DNA from: Methylacidiphilales bacterium
GTDB taxonomy: Bacteria; Verrucomicrobiota; Verrucomicrobiia; Methylacidiphilales; UBA1321
Assembly (NCBI GenBank): GCA_021272315.1
Contig: JAJSLI010000033.1
Coordinates: 1 to 64,000, forward strand
DNA: 64,000 bases
Direction: 5' to 3'
A program made the translations under genes and the position numbers. Numbering within the stretch: position 1 is the stretch's first letter; the number at the start of each line of letters is the position of its first letter. Below the pieces are notes generated by a model that saw only the letters and a list, made by a program, of their open reading frames with translations, made no database searches and was not told the DNA's origin. This document shows positions 20,457 through 27,549 of this stretch, piece by piece.

Positions 20457-21674
20457 TCACTCGCCGATGACGTTGCCGAGCGGAACCCAGTCCTTAGCGT
20501 TGAATTGGATGAGATAAAGTTGCTTGATCGGTTGATAATCGGTCGGACTCGTCGTGATGCGGATTCCGGGACGGAGCATCCCCAGTTCCAAATCGAGGTG
20601 CATGGCCTGATTTAGGACGTTTTCGCGCGTTAGTTCATCACCGCATTTCTTCAGGACTTCAACGGTCGTCTGCGCGACTTCATAGCCATACACATAATTG
20701 GCATCGCGAAGGCTCGCTTCCGGATTGTACTTGTTCATCCAGTCGAGAAATTCACGCACGGCGGGGTCACTTTGGGATCGCGGGCTCAGCCAGCCTTTGG
20801 AGCGGGCACTGGTAATGATTCCGACGGCTTTTTCCAAACCTGCCGGTTCCAGGAAAGAAGAAATGGAAAGGGACGCATTTGGGATGAACTGGAGCGGATG
20901 CCAGTCGATGTCGTAAGCCTCGCGTATTGCCCGCGTCGCAAACCTGCCCACCGCCAGATTCATGAAGACATCGGCGCCCGAACTTTTAAGCGCTACGAGC
21001 TGTGTATCGATCGTCATTGGATCGGAATAAGCAAAGGGAACCTCCTTGATGATCATGGCCGACGCCTTGTCCCCAAGACCGTCGCGCAGGCCCTGAAGCC
21101 ACTCCTGATCGGACGGACCATCTGGATAGAGCACACCGATTTTCGCCTCAGGCTTGGTCTGCAAGATGTATCTGCCATAAATAGTTCCCTCCACTCGCTT
21201 GCTGGGCTGAAATCCCATCGTCCACGGGAAATGGGACGGATCGTTCAGCGACGCATCCGTTGACGCAACGAAGAGTTGCGGCACCTTCTGCTCGTTCATG
21301 TAGGGACGGATCGCCAGATTGACGGGAGCGCCCCAAATGCCGACGGTCAGCAGGACCTGCTCCTGTTCCACGAGCTGGCGGGCCAAGGCCACGGCTTTGC
21401 CGTTATCGGACCCGGAATCGAGGCTTACAAAGTTGATTTTGCGACCATTGATTCCGCCGAGATCGTTGATCATCTGAAAGTAGGCCGCCTCGGCGCGCCC
21501 GGTCGCGCCATATTCCGAGAACGACCCGGTGTAAGGCATGATGGTGCCGATCTTGATTTCGGTGTCTGTCGCGCCCGGATCGTACTTTTTTTGCGCCACG
21601 ACTGGCACGGCGGCAACCGCGAACGAAACCAGTATCGCCGCGTGAATTCGAAGAATGTGCGTGTGCCTGTTCAC
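20457..21674 (-). CDS. Orphan periplasmic branched-chain amino acid-type binding protein
   Basis: A periplasmic type I substrate-binding protein of the Leu/Ile/Val (LivJ) family, 405 residues. After a signal peptide (about 1-30, ending near VVAQ) comes IKIGTIMPYTGSFSEYG, the typical opening of the first lobe, then GGINGRKINFVSLDSGSD and an N-terminal-domain pattern through to YVYGYEVAQTTVEVLKKCG. The GTG at 21674 is the start because a GGGAGGAA ribosome site lies just before it; the longer frame from TTG at 21737 has none. No permease or ATPase genes accompany it, so it may act as a ligand sensor or serve a distant transporter. It follows the TIR-repeat gene by 131 bases on the same strand. 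Confidence 0.88.
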   Translation of the reverse strand: MNRHTHILRIHAAILVSFAVAAVPVVAQKKYDPGATDTEIKIGTIMPYTGSFSEYGATGRAEAAYFQMINDLGGINGRKINFVSLDSGSDNGKAVALARQLVEQEQVLLTVGIWGAPVNLAIRPYMNEQKVPQLFVASTDASLNDPSHFPWTMGFQPSKRVEGTIYGRYILQTKPEAKIGVLYPDGPSDQEWLQGLRDGLGDKASAMIIKEVPFAYSDPMTIDTQLVALKSSGADVFMNLAVGRFATRAIREAYDIDWHPLQFIPNASLSISSFLEPAGLEKAVGIITSARSKGWLSPRSQSDPAVREFLDWMNKYNPEASLRDANYVYGYEVAQTTVEVLKKCGDELTRENVLNQAMHLDLELGMLRPGIRITTSPTDYQPIKQLYLIQFNAKDWVPLGNVIGE

Positions 21675-21805
21675 GGCTTCCTCCCGGTTATCATCATCCC
21701 GCTTCGCGTTGAAAATGACGGTTGGCGTATCCGCCAACTTTACGAATTTTCATCCTTTTGACAATTGCCCAAATTGTCCGGGCCGCGGCCGCCTCGCGAC
21801 GATGA

Positions 21806-24800
21806 TTATGGAATGGGGACAAGTTGACCGTTCGTGTCGAAACGGTCGGTTTTGATGATCTTGCCGGTCGCATCATAAGTGTAGACGATGCGGCACGCGC
21901 CTCCAATTTCGACCGGCCGGCCATCGGCACCAAAGCAGGCCCCCTCGATGATGCGGCCACGCTCGTCATACTTGAAGGTCTCTCTGGCAAAGCCCGCATT
22001 GCCAAGCACCGGACGGCCATCGACGCCGAAGCAGGCCCCTTCGATTATGCGGTCGCGCTCGTCATATTTAAAGGTCTCCCTGGCAAAGCCGTCTTTGTCG
22101 AGTACCGGCTGGCCATCAACACCAAAATAGTCAGCTTCGATCTTATTGCCCCGTGCGTCATACTTGACCGTCTCTTTGGCAAAGCCCTCTGCGCCAAACA
22201 TCGGCTGGCCGTCGACATCGAAATAGTCGGCTTCGATGTTATGGCCCTGTTCATCATACTTGAACAGCGCCATGGCAACACCGTCTTTGCCGAGCACCAG
22301 CTGGCCATCGACGCCGTAACAGGCCGCTTCAATGACGTTGTCGTGCTCGTCATACTTGAATGTTTCTTTGGCAAGGCCGTTTTTATCGAGTACCGGCCCG
22401 CCATCGATGCCGAAGCAGGCCGTCTCGATGACATTGCCTCGCTCGTCATACTTGAAAGTTTCCTTGGCAAGACCGTTTTTATCGAGCACCGGCCCGCCAT
22501 CGATGCCGAAGCAGGCCGCCTCAATGACGTTGCCGCGCTCGTCATACTTGGCCGTCAATTTGGCAGCGCCGTCTTTGTTACACACCGGCTTGCCCTCGAC
22601 ACCGAAGTAGGATTGCTCGATGACGTTGCCCCGCTGGTCATACTTGTCCGCTTCTTTGGCAAAGCCGTCTTTGTTGAACACCGGCTTGCCATCAACGCCA
22701 AAATAGTCCGTTTCAATTTTATTACCCTGCTCATCATATTTAAAAACTGCTTTGGCAACGCCCTCCTTGTCGAGCACCGGTCGGCCATCGACGCCGAAGC
22801 AAGCCGTCTCGATGACGTTGCCGCGCTCGTCATACTTGGCCGTCAATTTGGCAGCGCCGTCTTTGTCGGACACCGGCTTGCCCTCAACGCCGAAATAGGA
22901 CTGCTCAATGACGTTGCCCCGTTGATCATACTTTAGAGTCTTTTTGGCAAGGCCCTCTTTGTCGATGACCGGTTGGCTGGTAACATCAAAGTAGTCCTCT
23001 TCGATTTTATTACCCTGTTCGTCATACTTGAACGTTACTTTGGCAACGCCATCCTTGCCGGGCGCCAGCCGGTCATCGATATCGAAGCGCGCCCGCTCTA
23101 TGATATTGCCTCGCTCGTCATATTTGTCCGTCTCTTTGGCAAGGCCGTCATTGTTGAATACCGGCTTGTCCTCAACGTCAAAATAGTCGGCTTCGATTTT
23201 ATTGCCCTGCTCATCATATTTGAAAACCGCCTTGGCAACGCCCTCTTTGTCGAACACCGGTCTGCCATCGACGCCGAAACAGGCCGTCTCGATGACGTTG
23301 CCGCGTTCATCATACTTGGCGGTTAATTTGGCAACGCCCTCTTTGTCAAACACCGGCCTGCCCTTGATGCCAAAACAGGCTGCTTCTATTTTATTGCCCC
23401 GCTCATCATACTTGAATACCGCTTTGGCAACGCCCCCTTTGTCGAGCGTCGGTCGGCCGACAGCGTCGAAGTTGTCTTCCTCGATTTTATTACCCCACTC
23501 ATCATACTTGGAAATGGCTTTGGCTACGCCATCTCGATCCGGCACCGGTCGGCCGTCGACACCGAAACAAGACTCCTCGATTGGGTTGCCAGAAGCATTG
23601 AAGGTCCAAATTTTAATCACCACGCCGCGTTTATCAGGCAACATTTTGCCATCCAACCCCAGATTTGAAATTTTGATCGTGAGCCCCGATGGGGCATATC
23701 CAAAGTACCTGCCAAAAATACCCTCGCTGTTGGGTCTCTGAGTGGCGCTGCTATTGCTGTATTGGACGCGCGCTATTCGTCCCTCGGCAGAGTAGTCTAT
23801 AACTTCACCCCTGATGTCTGATTTGGCGTTCGTCCCGCTCTCTTTGTCGTGGGAACCCCGACTCAAAAGAGAGAAGTCATCAGCCAAGGCGGCTTGGACG
23901 TTTTGGTCATGACGCTCAAAAACTATCCAATGACGCTTGCCCCCTGTGCTATCGCTGCCGGGCAGATCGCTGTAGGTTTCCCGAAACACTTCGCGCCCGC
24001 CATGGTTCAGGTAGGTGATAAAATCGACGTTACCGTTTTTCCGATAGTGGATTTCCTCCGTGGAAGCATCGTGTCTGTCGGGATCATCCACCGGATAGCC
24101 GGAGCCGTTGATTTCCATCATCCGCCGGACCTTGCCTCGGCTCGACTCGATTTGGTAACTGGTGGTCCGATGCTGTACTTTGTCGTAAGATAACTTTTCA
24201 ATCCCCTCCGGCACACTGTAGCGAGTGCTGATTTGCTGATAATAAGCGGTCTGAATACGGGTGTGGTCCCACCACCAAAAGGCGACACCCAGGCAGAAAA
24301 GAGCCGCCAAGCCCAGCCCGATGAAGCCTGCCGCAGCCTTGAGCGAAGAATGGGCCTTGCCGGAATTGCCGGTACGCAGGTCGCCCACAATCAGTTCGGC
24401 CCGTTCTTTGGTCAATCGGCCACGCTCATCCACCTTATAGCGCAAGGCCGGCGCGAAACATTCCATCTCCTGATCGGCAGCTTGGCCGCTTGCATTCGGC
24501 ACACCCGCGGCAACAATTGCCAAAATGCGGTCCGCCCGGCCCAAGGATTTAAAGTAGCGTATTTCTTCGTTGACCCAAATGGATTTGGCGGAATTCGGGG
24601 TGCAAATAACGATCAGGTAACCGGAAGCGCGCAGAGCATTGACGGTGGCGGCAAGATCTGAAACGGGCCGCAGCTCGCCACAATCACGGTAGCAGGGGAA
24701 GAATTTCTCCGGCATTGGCCCCTCACTTCCGGCCTGTCCCACGAGGCCACTCGAAATGGCGTAGGTTTCCAAACGGCGAAAAAGCCGTTTATTCAGGGCG

Positions 24801-24865
24801 ACGTCCTTCGAGGAGGAGGAGATAAAGGCCCAGTAACGATACTCTGTCGCGGGGGTCTCATTCAT
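21806..24865 (-). CDS. TIR domain-transmembrane-tandem repeat protein, receptor-like
   Basis: A 1019-residue protein. Residues 10-125 form a TIR domain of the bacterial TIR_2 type: WAFISSSSKD, FFPCYRDCGEL, YLIVICTPNSAKSIWVNEEI (E100/E101 in the place of the TIR NADase glutamate) and RILAIVAAGVP. A single membrane segment follows at 178-199 (FIGLGLAALFCLGVAFWWW). Next is a 200-residue region of unknown fold, then 18 tandem 32-residue repeats plus a half repeat to the C-terminus, with consensus KYDERGNxIExxxFGVDG then RPVxDKDGxAK. The predicted topology is TIR in the cytoplasm and repeats outside. The ATG at 24865 is preferred over a TTG at 24886. It lies 127 bases after the LGFP gene on the same strand. 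TIR enzymes cleave NAD+ or make signalling nucleotides; activity here is inferred. Confidence 0.85.
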   Translation of the reverse strand: MNETPATEYRYWAFISSSSKDVALNKRLFRRLETYAISSGLVGQAGSEGPMPEKFFPCYRDCGELRPVSDLAATVNALRASGYLIVICTPNSAKSIWVNEEIRYFKSLGRADRILAIVAAGVPNASGQAADQEMECFAPALRYKVDERGRLTKERAELIVGDLRTGNSGKAHSSLKAAAGFIGLGLAALFCLGVAFWWWDHTRIQTAYYQQISTRYSVPEGIEKLSYDKVQHRTTSYQIESSRGKVRRMMEINGSGYPVDDPDRHDASTEEIHYRKNGNVDFITYLNHGGREVFRETYSDLPGSDSTGGKRHWIVFERHDQNVQAALADDFSLLSRGSHDKESGTNAKSDIRGEVIDYSAEGRIARVQYSNSSATQRPNSEGIFGRYFGYAPSGLTIKISNLGLDGKMLPDKRGVVIKIWTFNASGNPIEESCFGVDGRPVPDRDGVAKAISKYDEWGNKIEEDNFDAVGRPTLDKGGVAKAVFKYDERGNKIEAACFGIKGRPVFDKEGVAKLTAKYDERGNVIETACFGVDGRPVFDKEGVAKAVFKYDEQGNKIEADYFDVEDKPVFNNDGLAKETDKYDERGNIIERARFDIDDRLAPGKDGVAKVTFKYDEQGNKIEEDYFDVTSQPVIDKEGLAKKTLKYDQRGNVIEQSYFGVEGKPVSDKDGAAKLTAKYDERGNVIETACFGVDGRPVLDKEGVAKAVFKYDEQGNKIETDYFGVDGKPVFNKDGFAKEADKYDQRGNVIEQSYFGVEGKPVCNKDGAAKLTAKYDERGNVIEAACFGIDGGPVLDKNGLAKETFKYDERGNVIETACFGIDGGPVLDKNGLAKETFKYDEHDNVIEAACYGVDGQLVLGKDGVAMALFKYDEQGHNIEADYFDVDGQPMFGAEGFAKETVKYDARGNKIEADYFGVDGQPVLDKDGFARETFKYDERDRIIEGACFGVDGRPVLGNAGFARETFKYDERGRIIEGACFGADGRPVEIGGACRIVYTYDATGKIIKTDRFDTNGQLVPIP
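21809..23605 (-). repeat. 96-bp tandem repeats (18 full copies) within the TIR gene
   Basis: In-frame 32-codon units with recurring KYDERGN. Two subtypes alternate: one reads N(V/K)IE-ACFG and the other NKIE-DYFD. Copies 12 and 13 are nearly identical in protein (one Ala/Thr change) and close in DNA, and copies 8-10 repeat the subtype order of copies 3-5. This shows expansion by unequal recombination. The YD-x-x-GN core is reminiscent of RHS/YD repeats, but the 32-residue period is longer. Confidence 0.93.
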
Positions 24866-24962
24866 GACAATGAACTCTTTAGACAAAACAAATTAAATAA
24901 CAGCCTGTTAAAAATGGAAAGACTACTGATTCCCAAGCCGATTCCGGAGCGAAGGCAAAAGT

Positions 24963-24980
24963 TCGCTTCAGCGAAAGGTT
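24963..24980 (-). terminator. Weak hairpin between the LGFP and TIR genes
   Basis: On the minus strand TTCGC-TGAA-GCGAA is followed by CTTTTG. A 5-bp stem with a short T-run is a weak intrinsic terminator at best; read-through into the TIR gene is likely. Confidence 0.25.
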
Positions 24981-25012
24981 AGTCAGAGTCGAGAAAAAAC
25001 TTGATCCAACAT

Positions 25013-26017
25013 TCAAAGACATCGGATGCATGCAACAATTACGGCAACAATTCCCATGATTAGTGCAGCGTATGAGATAAGCCTTGTTCGCCGAATTTGC
25101 CCCATGGATTTGACATCATTCAGCACTTTTGAAAGCAGCGCCCTGGAAAGTTCTTGCTCTGCCTGCGATGTTTTCGATTGGAGCGTAACGACCTCATCGC
25201 GCAAACTTATAATGTTATTTTTCATGCCTGAAAGACTTTCATCTGCCTGTACAGTTCCCGTCTGAAGCGCCTCGATACCATCGCGCAAATTCATCATTTC
25301 ATCCAACAGTCGACATTCGCTCTGAGTCAGCAATTTTGTGGTCTGGGTCGAGCTTTCAACAATTCCCTTCACCTTTTCATGAAGTTCCACAACTTGCGCT
25401 CTAAGCAATTCGTTGATTTTGTCCCGATCTTCTCCCAAGCGGGCTTTTTTTGATATTTTTGATCTACTATAATTAGGAAGAGCCTTGCCAAGCTTCGGAA
25501 TATAGTATTGCCCGGCTTTCAACCAAATCCATACATCTGATTCTTTGGGCGGCTGGATGTTTTGCCACCAGGTAATGCAACCATGCTCGAATTTCGACCA
25601 GCGCCCAAGTTTTTCAAAATCGCTGTGAATTATTTCTTTATCCAGCCATAGGCCCAATTCAAATTCCGGATAGGTCCACTTAATATAATCGGTCGGCAAC
25701 ATGTCCCAGAGATCATACGCAGCCCAGTCCATTTCATCAGAAATAGGGTATCCCAAGGGTCCCGCTTCCCAGCCGCTCTGAGACCACTTTTCTCGTATAG
25801 GGCCATGTGTTTCATAGGCCCCGCCGGCGGGATTCCAATGAATGGATCCATGCGTAAAACCACGGTATTTCCCAATTCTATCGGGACAATAATTCTCAGA
25901 CTCAAGTGGAGAACCTAAAAAACCAGATGGCCCGCCAAGAGAGCTATATTTATCCTCTATGCTGCAGGCGCACACGCAGTTGATTTTTAGCAAGAGTCGG
26001 TTTTGCGGCAAGTTCAT
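25013..26017 (-). CDS. Tail-anchored LGFP-repeat and coiled-coil protein
   Basis: A 334-residue protein. The N-terminal half holds LGFP-type repeats: LGGPSGFLGSP (27-37), HGSIHWNPAGGAYETHGPI (56-74), GPLGYPISDE (86-95), then a more diverged pair around FEKLGRWSKFEHGCITW (134-150). Residues about 195-300 are heptad-rich coiled coil. A single membrane segment (313-332, LISYAALIMGIVAVIVACI) ends two residues before the C-terminus, so it is a tail-anchored protein without a signal peptide and its LGFP part probably faces the cytoplasm. LGFP repeats are better known from exported cell-wall proteins of Actinobacteria. Codon use is more AT-rich than the chromosomal background. Its start lies only 11 bases from the divergent O-antigen ligase-like gene. 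Function unknown. Confidence 0.75.
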   Translation of the reverse strand: MNLPQNRLLLKINCVCACSIEDKYSSLGGPSGFLGSPLESENYCPDRIGKYRGFTHGSIHWNPAGGAYETHGPIREKWSQSGWEAGPLGYPISDEMDWAAYDLWDMLPTDYIKWTYPEFELGLWLDKEIIHSDFEKLGRWSKFEHGCITWWQNIQPPKESDVWIWLKAGQYYIPKLGKALPNYSRSKISKKARLGEDRDKINELLRAQVVELHEKVKGIVESSTQTTKLLTQSECRLLDEMMNLRDGIEALQTGTVQADESLSGMKNNIISLRDEVVTLQSKTSQAEQELSRALLSKVLNDVKSMGQIRRTRLISYAALIMGIVAVIVACIRCL

Positions 26018-26028
26018 TTTTTAGATTG

Positions 26029-27543
26029 ATGGCTGTGGTAAAGCCCGAATCCTTCCAACAGGTTTTGATTTTTTTTCCAATTGTTTTAGTCTGGTTTCCC
26101 GTGTCCGCGTTAAACTTGAAATATATCAGGCAGCGATATCGAGATGTCGTTGTTGAGCGGACTTTTTTTCAGACGCTGGCGCGGTATCTTTTGCTGGCTC
26201 TGCTTTTTTATGCCCCCTGGGCTTACGGCAGCACCCGTCCCACGTTGGTGAATATTCTTGATGATGGACTCCTGCTTTGCTTTGGGCTCCATCTTTCTAG
26301 CTTGGTTTTGGAAGGTCGATTTCCCCGCTATCCCCTCATTCCCACCGTTTGTCTTGCCCTGCTAGTTTTGCAGGGCTTGTGGATGTGCTTCAATGCGCGG
26401 TCTTATCTGGATGATGATTTTTGGGAGTTTGTTCCACTGATCCAACCTTTCCCTCATCTGCCTGGCACTTGGGATAAGGCTGCCAGTCTTTTCACGCTTA
26501 AAACTCTTTGCGCAATGACTGCGGCTTTTCTGGTGGCTTGCGATTTGATGGCCAATGAGATTTGGAAATTGCGGCTTTGGCGCACCATGGGAATAGCCGG
26601 CTGCTCGATTATCGTCTATGGACTGATTCAAAAGGGATTGGGCCCCGACTCAATTATATCGATGTACCAGGACCCGTACATTCTCCCGACATTTTTCGGG
26701 CCTTATCGTTATCACGCAAACGCGGGCGCGTATCTTAACCTTGTCTGGCCCGTTTTACTCTCCCTATTCATTCATAGCTGGCGCAAGGGTTATGCCTATG
26801 TGGAACGGGCCATCTGGTCATGTGCCCTGGTCATGGGCTTGGCGGCTTGTTTTGTCAACACCTCCAAAGCCGCCGCCGCCATTACGGTTTTGATGATGTT
26901 TGCCGCTGTTTTAAGTTTTGCCTCCTTCTTTCGAAACAATTTAATTCGATCACGTTATGCCGCACGAATTCTGACCGCCGCTTTCATTCTGGGTTTCGTC
27001 GCAATCTTAATTTACGGCGGCATCACCAACCAATTGCAAGGGCGCTGGGATAAGATGTTTAATCCAAACAATTCAAGTGATACCGAGGGTCGACTTTTGG
27101 TTTACGGGGCTTGTATCCGCATGATTCCAGAAGCGGGCTGGCTCGGCTTTGGTCCGGGCACTTTTTCGAGGGTGTTTCCCTTTCACACTCTCTATCTTGG
27201 AGATCAAATTAAAGGATTCTGGGTCTATGCCCATGAGGACTATCTTCAGACGGTGGTGGAATATGGCTACTTGGGGTCGCTCTTTTGGTCGGTCCTTTTA
27301 TTTGGGAGTATTATTATGGCGATCCTCCGGGGATTACGGTCTTCCCTAAGAACCCATGACCGCATCATTTATCGGACTGCCGGCCTGGCTTTGGGAGGCC
27401 TTGCTCTTCACAGTTTTGTCGATTTCCCCCTGCAAGTGGCTTCAATTCAGCTTTATGCCGTCATTTTCTTCGCTTATGCCTGGAGCACGGCGAACGACTC
27501 GAAACGGCTTCAAAATTCCCAGGAAATATTACAGCCCCGGTAA
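26029..27543 (+). CDS. O-antigen ligase/polymerase-family membrane protein (Wzy_C)
   Basis: A polytopic inner-membrane protein of 504 residues with about ten hydrophobic segments. A large periplasmic loop near the C-terminal third contains SSDTEGRLLVYGACIRM and GWLGFGPGTFSRVFP, then YAHEDYLQTVVEYGYLGS, the conserved H-x-D/E-x(n)-E-xG pattern of the Wzy_C (O-antigen ligase WaaL/polymerase) family. It would transfer or polymerise lipid-linked glycan at the periplasmic face. The ATG at 26029 is used; the upstream TTG is adjacent. It is the only plus-strand gene at this end of the polysaccharide locus and is convergent with the Wzc-like gene. Confidence 0.88.
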   Translation: MAVVKPESFQQVLIFFPIVLVWFPVSALNLKYIRQRYRDVVVERTFFQTLARYLLLALLFYAPWAYGSTRPTLVNILDDGLLLCFGLHLSSLVLEGRFPRYPLIPTVCLALLVLQGLWMCFNARSYLDDDFWEFVPLIQPFPHLPGTWDKAASLFTLKTLCAMTAAFLVACDLMANEIWKLRLWRTMGIAGCSIIVYGLIQKGLGPDSIISMYQDPYILPTFFGPYRYHANAGAYLNLVWPVLLSLFIHSWRKGYAYVERAIWSCALVMGLAACFVNTSKAAAAITVLMMFAAVLSFASFFRNNLIRSRYAARILTAAFILGFVAILIYGGITNQLQGRWDKMFNPNNSSDTEGRLLVYGACIRMIPEAGWLGFGPGTFSRVFPFHTLYLGDQIKGFWVYAHEDYLQTVVEYGYLGSLFWSVLLFGSIIMAILRGLRSSLRTHDRIIYRTAGLALGGLALHSFVDFPLQVASIQLYAVIFFAYAWSTANDSKRLQNSQEILQPR

Positions 27544-27549
27544 AGACGG

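Noticed and set aside
21824-22936. 370-codon repetitive plus-strand frame
   Set aside because: It is the antisense of the 96-bp repeats in the TIR gene; the repetition explains the open frame.
21809-23605. CRISPR array reading of the 96-bp repeats
   Set aside because: The units are in frame, coding throughout, and lack the short identical repeat/unique spacer pattern.
24963-24980. Strong transcription terminator between the LGFP and TIR genes
   Set aside because: Only a 5-bp stem with a short T-run; kept as a weak feature and not as evidence against cotranscription.
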